Part shown: one piece after another, positions 41,040-53,040 of the stretch
Layout of the letters: each line of letters starts with the position of its first letter
Position numbering within the stretch: the first letter of the stretch is position 1
Source: Stratiolaelaps scimitus
Taxonomy: Eukaryota > Arthropoda > Arachnida > Mesostigmata > Laelapidae
Assembly (NCBI GenBank): GCA_019614645.1
Contig: JABWDB010000066.1
Coordinates: forward strand, 1,257,733 to 1,321,732
DNA: 64,000 nucleotides
Direction: 5' to 3'
Made by a program: the position numbers and the translations under genes
Notes under the pieces: generated by a model
Databases searched by the model: none
The model's input: the letters and a program-made list of their open reading frames with translations, nothing else
What the model was told of the DNA's origin: nothing

Positions 41040-42430
41040 TTAATGTAAATATGCGTCAGTTCCTAACAACCGCCGTAAGGTAGCGACTCGAGGCTCGAGT
41101 TTTGTAGGTGGGTGTCCGGCAACAACTTCCGATGTTTAAATTTTGTTTCAGAAGTTATTCACAAAAAATAGCCACCTAGTTGTTTTCGTTTATAGCTGTC
41201 TGCTTGGACTTTTACATACGATAGGCAGATAGCTTCCGTTGGCTTTCGGCATTCGTGCCGTTCTGGACAGCCGCTTTTGACAACCGTTGTTCTATTGCTG
41301 GCAAGCAAAATAATTTTTAAAGGCCTCTTCAACTATACCAATCGTTGATCGCTATGTGAGAGTGGTCGTCAACAGGTCACTATTGCCCGACGTCTTCTCA
41401 CCGACCTCATTTGTAAGGAAAACACCTCCTCTATCTTGGCCTCTATCTGGCTATATGACTTGGCCATCCCCTTGGCGCAAAATGAATGGCCTATGTTGCC
41501 ATAGGAACAAAATAAACGTTGCGTCACTGAGAGTGAATAGTGAACGAACACAGCTATTAGTTGATGACAAATGCTATTATATCCAATTAAAATAGTTATT
41601 TATTAATGAAAAGGAGTATATATGTCTCAGTTACTAACAACCGCCGTAAGGTAGCGACTCGAGGCTCGAGTTTTGTAGGTGGGCAACTTTTTGGGCAACT
41701 TCCGATACTTCAGATGTTCGACTTTTCTTCCAGAAGCTATTCACAAAAAAATGAGAATCTAGTTATTTTCGTTCATAGCTATCTGCGTAGACTTTTGCAA
41801 GCATTCAATCGCAACATGAGATTGTTAGATAGCTGCACGGTTGGCTTTTTGCCACGATGTCTGAAACAATTGTAATTCCGATCCTCAACAGTAGCAAAGT
41901 AATGTCGTTGACTTTCCGCATTTGAGGCGTTCAATTCAATTTTCAATTCAATTATTTCTTTATTGACGGAACTGCGAAATATTACAACGCTTAAGTTCTC
42001 GTATTAAAAAATAAGATAAAAAGAGCGATTCAGGACCGTCACTTTTGACACACTTCGCTCTATTGCTGGCAGGCAAAACACTTTTCAAAGACCTTTGCGG
42101 CTGAAAGAACTGAGATCAATGTCGTTACTGGTAGATAAAAACCTCATTCGGACCGAGTCTCTCAACGAAATTGCGGAGAGTATGTGATGACATTTCGTGT
42201 TCGGCTTGACCAATCGACACATTGATCGACAGGTGAGAGTGGTCGTCAACAGCCCGACCGCTTCTTAAACACCTAAAATCAATGCTGTATGTCTTTTTGT
42301 AACGAAAAATACTCCTCTTGTCTAATGTCTTGATCATATACTTGTCGCAAAATGAGTGGCTAAAGTTGCCATATGAACAAAATAAAACACAGCGGAACTG
42401 ATCAAAAGTAGGTGGCCGAGCACGGCTATT
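41040..42430 (-). promoter_or_regulatory. IR-4 5' flank, with a second orphan copy of the receptor leader
   Basis: 41053-41600 matches 58590-59210 (IR-7 flank). At 41606-41790 the leader sequence ('ctaacaaccgccgtaagg', palindrome, 'gttttgtaggtggg') begins again with no coding sequence in front of it, and continues to 42430 with the single-copy monomer of the 41-bp minisatellite at about 41875-41905. Confidence 0.6.
41086..41100 (-). promoter_or_regulatory. Conserved palindromic element of IR-4
   Basis: ACTCGAGGCTCGAGT, palindromic except for the centre base, 51 bp upstream of the ATG. Also at 41657-41671, and in altered form at 58620-58634 and 24988-25002, at the same distance from the ATG of IR-7 and IR-3. 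Confidence 0.6.
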
Positions 42431-43340
42431 AAGTGGTCATGAATAATGTTAGTTAATTTTTTATTTAATAATTGAATAATTAAAATTATTCTCAATCGGA
42501 AAATACAAAATTACATCAAATCGTATACGCCTTTCCGAGACTGTAAGTAAAAATTGGACGTGAGCTCAAACGAAACCTAAGACTAGGATTTCTGCCTTCT
42601 ATCTCTACTACGTGGGTAGGATATGCGTTGGAACAAACAAAAAATATTCAGCTACAAAAAATTGTTCTCGTACGGATTTAAAGTGTAATCAAATGTGAGC
42701 TGTCCGTGTACCGACAAGCTAAGTGTAGTATTCGGGTACCACGTGCCTTGCGCCTAGTGACAGAAGACAACGACGACGTCTATTTCATCATCAGTACGGC
42801 CCAAAAGAGGCCTGCTCTTTATTATGCTTTCCTTTTATAGCCCCCTTTTCTCTATGGAACCAGGCCTACATTCGTTTCCGCTTTCGATATTTACTTTCTC
42901 TTAGGCGCGGGCTCTTTGAAATCATAAACACCAAACTAAGGTAAGGGCATAAACCTTTCACAGCCATTGCATTACAAAATCTATGCATTTTAATATTAGG
43001 ATAATAGGACAAATATAAATTTCAATATCGGCTAAACTATGTGAGTTAAAACAAATATTTTTTCGAATGAGTTAGAAGTATGCACCTCTTCTATTTATAC
43101 ACTAGTCCCAGAGCTCTGGCAGCCTTCTGACGGCTAGGTATGCACGAATTCTATTTGACATATAAGAGAGCTTAAGCATTGTAAAATTGCAGCTCCTTTA
43201 ATAAACCAATAAAACCTTTACCTTTTACCATTTATAACTTCGTTATTTAAGGCCTCTCGGAGCAAATCGATGTTTGCACACCTTTGGCCACCTATAGCCC
43301 TGTTTAATTGATGTAAGCAACCTTAGTCACACGGCCTTAA
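42431..43340. other. AT-rich intergenic DNA
   Basis: No gene recognised. 43160-43225 is a short LINE-like 3' end ('aaaattgcagctcc' then 'taaaacctttaccttttac'), related to pieces at 8440, 41950 and 54356. Confidence 0.45.
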
Positions 43341-43390
43341 ATTTGGAGAATAGGGGGGTGACGCCACCGCTCAATTTTGTTGGCCTTAAG

Positions 43391-44030
43391 CTAGAACGTA
43401 ATTTCATTGCCACGATGTGCCCTAGCATTGTCATCAAGCATCCACACTCGGTGCTTCCTATTGCCATGCCAATTATTCATGAATCCCTTCAAGGACTCGA
43501 GATATCGAGCAGAGTCCATTTTTTCTTTTGGGCCCAAAATCTCATAGTAGCAAATTCCGTTGAGATCCATAGCAAGTGCTACCATTTCTTTAGGTTCGAA
43601 TCTATTTAGTACTGCTACCGCCATTGCCTGTTCACCTGGTCGTAGCCACAGTTTCACTTGAACGAGGTACCCATTTTGCACTTTTTTTTGTGCATCCTCT
43701 GATTATTTTTAATAATTCGACAACATGTTTCACGAGGCACGCCAATTTCAGCCCACAAAGTGGTCAATGATCAAGCTCTAGTTTGCTCAAAAGTTTTTTC
43801 CATTATCTCAATCTGTTCATTGAATCAAGATTCGGGAAGTGGTGGGCGCCCTCAATGTTCATAGTGTCCCAGTCACCTTGCCTAAACTGCGCACACCAAC
43901 GGCACACCTGTCGTCGACTCAGGTCATTATGGCAGTGCACACTAACAAAGCTTCGATGGATTTCAGCTAAGCATTTCTTGAAACATAAACCTTACACTTT
44001 TCTTCTGAGAATGCAAGTCTGAGGGACCTG
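43391..44030 (-). pseudogene. Mariner/Tc1-type transposase relic
   Basis: DNA transposon transposase remains on the minus strand. Near 43980-43850 a helix-turn-helix-like piece (CLAEIHRSFVSV.. LSRRQVCRWCAQFRQGDWD), then after stops an open frame 43681-43391 with WLRPGEQA, LDLNGICYYEIL, RYLESLKGFM and MLDDNARAH. The DDNARAH motif is the second catalytic aspartate region of mariner; the Asp of the first motif is in LDLNG (family usually WD.kG). Terminal inverted repeats not identified. Confidence 0.75.
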
Positions 44031-44059
44031 GCCCGCCGGTTGCCATCTCGAACGCCCAA

Positions 44060-44860
44060 CGTATTTACTGCTACTATTTGTCTGACCTAAAATAGGAACA
44101 ATATTTAACACGTTAAAAAAGTAATATATAAGTCGGGAAATAAATAATTTTGTGTGAATTTAAACACGAATAAGGCGCCAATTTTTGGTTTCCTATTTAT
44201 TACATTGTAGAAGATTAAAAGGCTCCGAGTGGTTCTTCAGTAATGATAAGAAAAGTGTTTGAGGGTGCGATTTGCCCTGAATCAGAAATCAGCTAATAAG
44301 CAGCTCTGACAGCTGAACTTGTGTAGGCAATTGAACCAGATGTATGTCGTTTCCACCAGCAGGCGATAGAATTATTGGCATTTTTTGAGTTATCAGGAGG
44401 GAGCGAGGTCACACCTGGATGTGGCTCTCTTCATCCAAGCCCGTTCCTATTTGAAGGATGATACAAAGACTCGACCTGAAAATAAATACCTTTCCGAGTT
44501 ACCTTCCAATAAGGTCTTCACTTCTAACCGAGCTAACTAACCTGCGATCTTACGTACAACCGGTATCAGCACGATGGTTGCCGATTGAGACCAAGTGCGA
44601 GACGCGAGGCAGCCCAGTGGGTGAGCCAACTATTTTCGAGCAACGGTGGTACACTGTATTGAACTTACTTGTTTTGCACATAGCGCTATCTACTGTTGTT
44701 TCTCTTTAGGAACAAGAATCCGGCAATTTCTGTGTTGACTCACTTAGACAAAGGTGAATTAGCAATTCCTGCAGTAGACTCTCTTGATAATAACAGTCGA
44801 GTGCTCGCCTAGATCAAGTTAGACATACTTAACGTGAATGACCCCTTAAAATGTATGAAT
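44060..44860. repeat. Intergenic DNA with dispersed repeat
   Basis: 44095-44330 matches 28280-28560. The remainder has no recognised gene; the 83-codon ORF at 44458-44709 has no recognisable domain. Confidence 0.4.
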
Positions 44861-47610
44861 TTTGGAGAAAGTTGACATGGCAAACTGCGATCGAGGTACT
44901 AGCAATGGATGTACAGGACGTCTCAGTACTATCGTACTAAATCATGTTTCCGGGCTGACTCTCAGCCAACATTTAACTGGCAAGGGACGGTCGGAATCTC
45001 TTAGCGTGGAAAACAAGAATGCCCATTATCTTACAAAGCGAACTTTATGCTTGGGAAGTCACCATAAAGGAACTCCAGAAACCGCAGCCAGACACGACAG
45101 AGAAATATGGCAAAAAAAGTATCCAAACCGCTCACACCATTACAAATAATCCATTTAGTCCACTACAAACTGGGAAACCCAATTGCAAAAACCATACTCG
45201 TCAACTCAGTCCACCAAAACATTATAGTAACACAGTTTTACTAAGTGACAGACACCGCATAAGTATGGCATAATCAACTCCAAGTACAGTAAGAAATAAG
45301 GCATTCATATGGACGCTGCCATCAACAAGTTCATGGGCTTTAAATATAATGACAAAATAACAGTAACACAAAACATCAATCAGCTCCGCTAGTTTATGTA
45401 CGTGCTTGACGAATCCAGAGCACCAGTTGACCGAAATGTTGATCTTGCCCGCCTCATTTAGGCCTTTCTCCGCTCATGGGACAGATACCAAATGAGTTGA
45501 TCCGTCCGACCTGAAGACGGAAAAGACTTGGGTCTCTTTGCGAATTAATACTGGCCAAAGGCGTCGGTAGAGAGAATGATGAGACAGAGCGCATCACAGC
45601 AGTATTGTCGAAGCTAAACAACCGACAACAAACGCACAAAGGCCACAATCAATCAACGATTAACTACACAAAACTCAGCCCGACAAAAGAAAAAAAAATC
45701 AAAGATCATTAAATAGAAATGAAAAAGTTTTGGAAATTACCTGTTTCAACTGTGGTAACGATGGCCATAAGCGAAACGAGGTGCAAAGGAAAGCCCTGGA
45801 GGCCACAGGTATATAGAGCTACCTGCAGAATTCCATCAAACCGAGACTACATTCTCCAACGACACTTATTATATATACCAGACCAGAGCCAACGGTTTAG
45901 GAACAGTGGCATGTATGTTTAAAAGCCGGAAACTTTCCAGACCCAAGTCTTAGATCCTGATTCCGACTAGGGAATCACGTCACAAATATTTCGTCATTCT
46001 TCCTGACATAGCGCCCGCTTCGGTCATGAAAGTCGGCGGTAGTCAAACACTGCAGGTGGTGGACGACGACACCTACTAGTGCTTGGAGTGGACAAGTGGG
46101 AAAGCCCTAAACTATCCAACGTTCTCTTGGTCTCTGGGACGCGATAAAATCTGCTACTCATTAAAATTGACAAATAAGACCAATGTAAAAGCGCATAAAC
46201 AAGGCTTATTATCGTACAAATAGTACGCGAGGCACAAACTCGTGAACGGCAAGTAAAATGAATACTCTGCGGGTGGTTCGCAACTGGGTCGAGAGTCACC
46301 GGTCTTCAGGCAGTCCATGAGGCATTGGCCCATTTGGGAAAAAAGAGAGTAAATAAATTTTCCCCACGATGTAATGTACCAATCATAGATAACAAAATAG
46401 AATGCCATTCATGTTTACAAGGTAAACACAATCCTCTACCGAGATACGAAATGGATGCAGCCGAATTGTCACTTGAAAAACCACTTACTTAAGGAGGCAA
46501 TCCACCAACGCAAAACAACGGCGAAACGCGATCTCTGACGAACTAGAGTCAATGAAGATTCCGACGAGGGCATAGACTACAACGAACTCTACAACCCGGT
46601 AGCGTGCCTCGACATCATACGCACCATACTAGGCATCAACGACTCACGAAAACTATTAACTACAAGAAGTCCTACTTGGATTAGGACTCAAACAAAGTCA
46701 GGCGAACAGTTGTGTCTTCTTGAAAATAACAAAGATAGAAACTGTGATAATCGTCATAAACGTCGACGACGCAATAATACCTGGCTCCAACGAAAATATC
46801 ATCGCGAATATCTTAACGGCCATTCAAACCCATTTTGAAACCAAAACAGGATCACACAACTACTTCCAAGGAATATATATTCATATAGATAAAGAATTTG
46901 ATATCTGCATCAACCAAGAAAAATACATCAATAACATACTGCAGAGATTCGAAATAACTTATGCAGGCCCATCTCAACACCGGCAGATCAGGGCATATAC
47001 GCTCTAGCATCAGAATCTAACCCATTCGACAACCTAGCATATTAAGAACTTGTGGGAGGAATGTTGTACTTGGCCATCTACACAAAACCCGACATCAGCT
47101 TTACAGTGGGATTCCTGCCACGATTCATAAACAACTATTCTAACGACGTTTGGATGCGTCCTGCGCTAAAAACAAACCTCAACGCCGGCTATAGAATACT
47201 CAGCGGTAGAGGGGCACTACCTGCTGGCGTTTTCAGATACCGGTTTCACGGAAGATCGAACGACTAGAAGGTCGATAAGTGGTCAGCTAATGAGCCTAAA
47301 TGGCATCATCTTAACGAAAGTCGGTATCCTTATCGACCACGGAAGCAGAAGTCGCTGAGGTCGCTAATAGCGACCTCTGGCTAAAACTACTCTTTAAGGA
47401 AATATCTCACGAAATAGCCCCAACGATAAATATAAATAACCAAACAGCAATAAAACTAATACACAATAACAAGGTTCCAAAACGAACAAAACATTGCCAT
47501 AAGATATCATTTCATTAGAGAACAACACGGAATCAACGAATTAAAATTTAGATTCATATGAGCCGAAGAACAAAAGGCAGTCATCTTGACCAAGCCACTG
47601 GCAAGGCCGA
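44860..47610 (+). mobile_element. Decayed Ty1/copia retrotransposon
   Basis: Plus-strand remains in canonical copia order. Gag: MDAAINKFMGFKYNDKIT at about 45309 and a zinc knuckle CFNCGNDGHKRNEV at about 45738 (last Cys lost). Gag-pre-integrase: HLGKKR then CHSCLQGKHNPLP at about 46330-46440. RT: DYNELYNPVACLDIIRTILGI at about 46577, NVDDAIIPGSNENI at about 46755, YFQGIYIHIDKEF and YLAIYTKPDISFTVGF at about 47065. RNase H: INNQTAIKLIHNN and KHCHKISFH near 47430-47515. The integrase core is mostly missing. LTRs not identified. Frameshifts and stops throughout. Confidence 0.8.
46720..47267 (+). pseudogene. Copia RT palm and start of RNase H
   Basis: Two open stretches, 46720-47007 and 47052-47267, hold the VDD catalytic motif (NVDDAIIPG), the QEKYINNILQRFEI segment and the GGMLYLAIYTKPDISF motif that precedes RNase H in Ty1/copia pol. 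They are separated by a stop at about 47045. Confidence 0.8.
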
Positions 47611-47769
47611 AGTTCAAACACCTGATCAAACTTATAGGATAAAACCAATGTGCTCGCCTACAATAATAGTAGCATGCGTTATAACAACTGTAGCGAAGAA
47701 TATTTCACTTACGAAAACGATATATTTGCCCAACCACTTGGAATGGTGTAAAGTTATCAACCAGTTTCC

Positions 47770-48614
47770 AGCGTCTTATTAAGTATAATAGAAGAAACAA
47801 TCAGCCAACGCCAACCAATCCATCGTAGATGTGTTCTATGGGCCAATAGGAAACCGTAGTTTTTTCCTGAGCTGACCCTCAGCCGCTGCCCTATGCGATA
47901 GGTCTCGGCACCACCTTTGAGTATTGCTTCAAGAACCTAGGAGAGAACCCTGGTCTATCAAGTCTGAGTCGCCCATCACACGATTTGAACCCTACGGATT
48001 TTGCAGCCTGAGACAGCGGCATTGTCTTTAGATCGATCCCAGCGTCCTGGCCAGAACATGGGTGACCAAGCCTCTACAAAGAACAAACTACCTACCACAA
48101 TACTTCAACCCGAGACCTTCTGCATCGGAGGCAGAGGCTGTATACACATACGTACAATGCACGGCTAATTCATTCATTCATTATTATTATTTACACAATA
48201 ATGTTAATATTTCAAACGCGGCCATCACTTACGCATGTGTATTTTCTATATGTATGATAGCATATAGCATAAGTGTGTTCTATTTAGGCGTTGAATGAAT
48301 TACGTTACCGGCTGGCCAAGATGATATCATTGATATGTTCGTTAAATCTCTTTTCATCTAATAGACCTAGCCTAACTATCTCGTTTCGAAAGTATACCAT
48401 ATACTTCATTGTGGATAGGGCGTGCTGCAGCGACACTTCGATAGTACACCAGATACTATCCCGGCTAGTTCGGTGCTCAAGTCAAAGTTCATATCAACAT
48501 TGCTATAATGGTCCCGCAGGTATGCTGATCAGCTTCGATTCGATCCACAGCTCACACAGTTCATATTTCGTTAGGCATAATTTGATGCTAATGGTTGTCA
48601 TATCGCCAACAGGC
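47770..48614. repeat. Receptor 3' flank block of IR-6
   Basis: Inverted copy of 26929-27790. No gene. Confidence 0.75.
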
Positions 48615-49202
48615 TCAGTAATGTAAGTCCGGGCCTCGAATGGCTCCTCGGGTCAACTTTCTCAAAATACCTTGATTATAGTTAGTGCTAATTGTTCCTG
48701 CACAATTTTGCTCAAATTCTGGTACTTTTGCATTGCGCATACATCGCTGTAGCCAACATTGTGTAGAAATTATTAGATCACGAATGATCCTAACGCTTGT
48801 AGAAATTGCCAGTTGAGCCACTCGCAGGCCGCACCTCAGAAGATGCCTGAACGGTATGACATTGGCTAGTCGTTCCAGCACGAATACGACTAAACTTGAC
48901 GAGAATCCCACGATCAGGCTAAGCTGTGCGTTCGTGTAAGCGATAATGGACGTTTTCAAGAAAGAGCTCTCGTTTCCTTTGATATAGTTGAGGTGATGTT
49001 GGTATAGCTTTATCACTTCATTCTTGTTTATATCGTGTAGGTTTTCCTGAAGGTCAAGGCCTAAAGCTAGTCTCCATACGTAGCTTTGCAGCTTGCTTCC
49101 CTCGATGAGACCAATGCTAAGAAGCCTATGCAGGTACATCCGGCCTCCGATGGGACAGAGTGAAACGCGCGAAGTCAACACGTAGGCATAAAGATCGTTT
49201 AT
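48615..49202 (-). pseudogene. IR-6: 3' third of a beta-subfamily receptor
   Basis: Begins with NDLYAYVLTSRVSLCPIGGR (late S2) directly at the 3' end of LINE E and runs without interruption through TM3 (LIVGFSSSLVVFVLERLA) to the family tail ending RGAIRGPDLHY. GAA (Glu) is present where IR-4 has TAA. S1, TM1, pore and TM2 are absent. The ATG at 49181 is internal to the old gene and not a real start. Confidence 0.88.
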
Positions 49203-50768
49203 TCAAACATACAGTAGGTCGGGATTTCTAGGGATTATGGGGGGGGGGTGAGGACGACAATGTCCCGAGGAAGGCGATGGCATTGCCTCTCTGCACGGCG
49301 AGGGACAGCCGCTGCAGGAGGAAAGAGCCAGCGCGCTTGTCCCCGGTGGCGCGGATCAGCCTATGGTAGACCCCCTCGAGGAAGTTCGCAGTGAGAGGGC
49401 CGTGCCCGCCCAAGGTCTCAAAGGCAAGGGGGGAAAACAGGTGGGTTGCTTGGAGAGCGGCGTACTTCCTTAGCTTTGCCCGTTCCGCACGCGCTACTGC
49501 GTAGCCGGGGATGGTTGCACAGTGGTTGACATAAGAGGGTGCTAGAGTGTCAACCACAGTGCCGTCCCAAACCAGGTGCTGCCCTCGATGGAAGGGGACA
49601 AGGGTGAGGCCGTCAGGGCGGCGCCCGTCAGAGGTGTCGAGGCCCTGTGGCTCCCTTGTGCAAGGAATACCGGCGGAGTGGAGGGCCCTCACGAGCGTGT
49701 CATTAAGCATCGTGTGTCGCGGATGGCGACCGGCGCTGCGTTCGCACGAGAGACCGTGATGGCCATTCGTTGCGACGGGGTCCCCGCAACGCTCGCAGCT
49801 GTGGGCCGCAACTACAGGGGCCCCGAGGCGAAGGCCCACACAGAAGCGGAGGGAGCGATCGTCTAGAGCTTGGTCAGCAGCGTGTGGCGCAGAGGCCAGG
49901 AGGGAGTCCCGCAGCTCCTGGTGCAGGGCATCGGACCATGCCCGCTGCTTGCTCTGTTTGTCCGGAGGGACCCGAGCGCGGGCGCCCGTCTGGTCAAGGG
50001 CAGCTTCCTGGGAGGCGGAGAAGTGGGCGAGCGCTTCGGGGGGAGGACTGTAGCGACCATGTCGGCAACCGCCGTAAGCGACGCGGCGTAGCAAACGTCG
50101 GCCAAGCGGCGAACACTGAGGATGCCGAGGCCCCCGAAGCGGACTGGAAGGGTAGCCTGCGACGCCGCCTCCGGAGGGAGCTGGAGGTTCAGGATCGTCG
50201 TCAGCGCGTCCAACACCAAGTCGTCATAATCGTGAAGGGCTGAAGCCTCAGTGCCGGCCGGGCATGTCCTAAGCAAGTGCTGCATGCGTGCCGCCGAGAA
50301 ACAGGACCGAAGGAGGAACAGCCCCTGGTGAGCCGATAACAGGGGCAGTCGGTCGAGCATCACGGCCGTCCTCTCGAGGCAACGGTCCAATAGCGGCCGG
50401 ATGGCCTCGTCCGTGAGAGGGGAGCCGACGAGCTCGAGGGACAACCTCTGAGTGAGACGGCATCCTGGGAGCGACCGCTGGAGGTCGGGCTGCGCGTCTA
50501 AAGAGAAGATCTCGCACTTCGTGGGGTTGAGGGCGAGGCCGCTGCGCCCCTCGTAGTCGAGTACTCGCTGAACGTCGGAGGCGACGGTCGCCGGATCACC
50601 TGCCAACGTTCCGTCGTCCATGTACCACAGCCGCAGACGCGACTGGAGGGACACAGCGAGGGGCCGGAGGGCCAGGCAGAAGAGGGCTGGGCCCAGCGGG
50701 TCCCCCTGCTGGACCCCGCACTCTGAGCTGATGACGGCGTTGTCCATAATCAGATGGGAGGGACCAGA
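49203..50768 (-). mobile_element. LINE E: RLE-type non-LTR retrotransposon, 5' truncated
   Basis: Minus strand. RT part 50765-50090: SSECGVQQGDPLGPALF, LWYMDDGTLAG (YMDD) and TKCEIFSL. C-terminal part 50094-49228: CERCGDPVATNGHHGLSC (CX2CX8HX4C) followed by RHTMLNDTLVRAL, GRRPDGLTL, LVWDGTVVDT (RPD-X15-D) and QRGNAIAFLGT. CCHC followed by RPD...D after the RT is the layout of restriction-like-endonuclease LINEs (R2/R4 type). Compared with E' (59222-60010) about 80 bp is missing near 49868; a frameshift lies near 50085. The 3' end is TGTATGTTTGAATAAA. Confidence 0.78.
49228..50094 (-). pseudogene. LINE E C-terminal zinc-finger / restriction-like endonuclease domain
   Basis: 288-codon open frame. 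CX2CX8HX4C zinc motif at residues 100-117, RPD at 159-161 and a second Asp at 177 as candidate nuclease residues, then conserved KLRKYAALQATHLFSPLAFETLG and QRLSLAVQRGNAIAFLGT. Expected to cut the target for reverse-transcription priming. N-terminal ~30 residues may be out of register after the frameshift near 50085. Confidence 0.65.
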
Positions 50769-53040
50769 TCGAAATTCGCAGCCGGGAGCCTGAGGCTTCT
50801 CCCGGTAGCTAGCAAGTCCCATGGTAACATTCTGGCTAGGGCCAAGAGGACGTCGGTCGACACAGTCCGGTACGCCCAGCACACCCTGATTGCCAGCGTC
50901 CGTTGGGCCGACCTCAGCGTCCCCCTATTCTTTGCCGTGCGGAGCGCCTGGTTCGCCCTTACTGGTGACCCGTAAAGGGCAATAGACTCAGCTACAGATG
51001 CCAGCAGTCTCCTCTTCTCCCCCAACACTCCCCCCACCCTAGGCATCAGGCGCGGCGGGTTCAGGGATACTCGCTGTGTCTTGGCTGTGGCGTACCTGAT
51101 GTGCTCTAGGCCGCTTAGCCTTTTGTCAAGAATGACTCCGAGGTATTTCGCCTCCCGCCTGATTTCTATCGGGTGACCGTCGAGCAGGAGGTTGATCCCC
51201 CGCGTCCTCTTCCTGCCTGTTAGGTACACTGCCTCCGCCTTAGCAGGGAAAGCTGGAGGTGGTGGGAATCCATCCACTGTACCACCCTACGTAAGGCTTC
51301 ATTGGCCGTGCCCTCTAGGGTGTCCTCCGTTCTCGCCGCGACCATCACCGCCAGGTCATCCGCGTAGGCGGGGAGCTCGGCGCCCTGCGGCATATCAGTT
51401 TGCAGAACCCCGTCTTAGGCAAGGCTCCAGAGTGCGGGCCCCAGAATCGAACCCTGGGAGACGCCGGCAGTGACCTCGTGCTCCAGGTCCCCTGCGACCA
51501 GACCTCGCCCTCCCAGGTACGAGGACAGGCTCCGTCGGATACCGTCGGATATTCGATTTCGCTCCAGCGCCCTCATGATCACTCCCCAGCTAACAGTGTT
51601 AAACGCATTTTTTCCGTCCAGTAGGATGAGGATGACGAACACCCGCGTCCTGCGGGTTTTCCCTGATTCATCCTTGGCTCGCCGTATGACTCGATGCAGG
51701 GCGTCCAGGGTGGACAGCCCTTTCCGAAAGCCGTACTGCGCGTCCGACAGTGCCTCCTTCTCCTTGATTTCAGTGGTGAGCCTGCCGAATATTATCCGCA
51801 CTATCTTGCTCGCCAGCCTCGCGATAGCTACGGGCCAGCGTTTAGCTAGCACGCGCACGACCTCTGGTGGGACTCCATTCGGGCCAGGGGCCTTCTCTGG
51901 TGCCAGGCGTGCCACCGCCGTCTTAACCTCTACACGGGTCACCTCCAGGATATCCTCCCCCTCCCTTGCCGCCTGTGTCGGGAAGAGGTGGACCACCGCC
52001 TCTCTCAACTTGTCCGGCGGCAGGGCAAGCAGCGGCCTACGAAGTTTGGCCATGACTATACGGTATGGCCTTCCCCATATGTCTCGTTCAACGGGCTCGA
52101 GCAGCTCCCCGCACTTCTCCCTTTTACTCTTAATTATGTGGCCGGTTAAGTCCCTCTTTGCTCGCAGGTACTCCCCCTGGAGCTTCTGGAGCCCGTCGGC
52201 CAGCTCTCTGCCGTGCAGCCCGCTGTTGGCCAGCCTGCTACGAGCCCTCGAGTGCGCCCTTCTAGCCCGTACACAAACTCTCCTTGCTCTGGCTATGGCC
52301 TCTTTCCACCAGTATGTAGACGGGTGCTTACCCTCCCGTCCCCCCTCCCGCGTCCTCCCCCCGGCTGCCTTGCAGGCGTTCCTAAGTACTTCAGTTAGCC
52401 CTTCGGCGGTGATCCCTTGCACGAGCAGACGCCGGCAGCCCGCGTCCATATCTCTGCGTAGTAGCCTGCCTTCTAAGTGCCGCCATCGCCAGCGAGCCCG
52501 ACCTGTCAGGCCTCGGTTCGGTTGAGCTCCACCGAGAACGGTCAGGACGTACCTATGATCGCTATGCGATTCTTCGTCGAGGACTTCCCACCTGATGGAT
52601 CCGCCAAGCGCGGCCTGGTTGACTAGCGTGAGGTCCAAGAACGATGCCTGAGCCCCCCTGACGAAGGTGGGTGTCCTGCCGTCGTTTAGAGCGGTCAACC
52701 TCTCCTGGACCATCCTCTCCTGCAGCACCTGTGCTCTCCTTGATGTGTATCTGCTGCCCCATGCCTCCCCTGGGGCGTTGAAGTCGCTCATGACGTAGAC
52801 TTTCCCCGCCCTGCGTTCCCTGAGGGCCTCGCTCACCTCACCTAGGTATGTTTTGAGATCGTCGATGGGTTTGTTGGGTGAGAAGTATATAGAGATGAAG
52901 GTACCTACCCCCTCTATGGCCACCCACGAGAATCTCGCCCCTGAACCCCGGTCTCTGATTACCGTCCCCCGCGCAACCCAGATGGCCGTGTCTGTGTCCC
53001 TGTCTTTTATCCAGTCATCGTCATTACTCACTCGCGCAGC
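50769..53040 (-). mobile_element. LINE family C: endonuclease and RT, largest copy
   Basis: Minus strand, R1-clade-like. Endonuclease: SWVAIEGVGTFISIYFSPN, MSDFNAPGEAWGSRYTS and SDHRYVLTV. Linker: STYWWKEAIARARRVCVRARR. RT: PEKAPGPNGVPPEVV, QYGFRKGLSTLDAL, LDGKNAFNTVSW, GVSQGSILGPALW, YADDLAVMV and KYLGVILDKRLSG. Lesions: part of the RT between motifs 1 and 2 is deleted (KIVRI joined to IFGRL), TAA at about 51417 (SLA stop DGVL) and a frameshift near 51245. It ends abruptly in LPAANFD where LINE E begins; 5' end joins RT fragment D. Confidence 0.82.
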
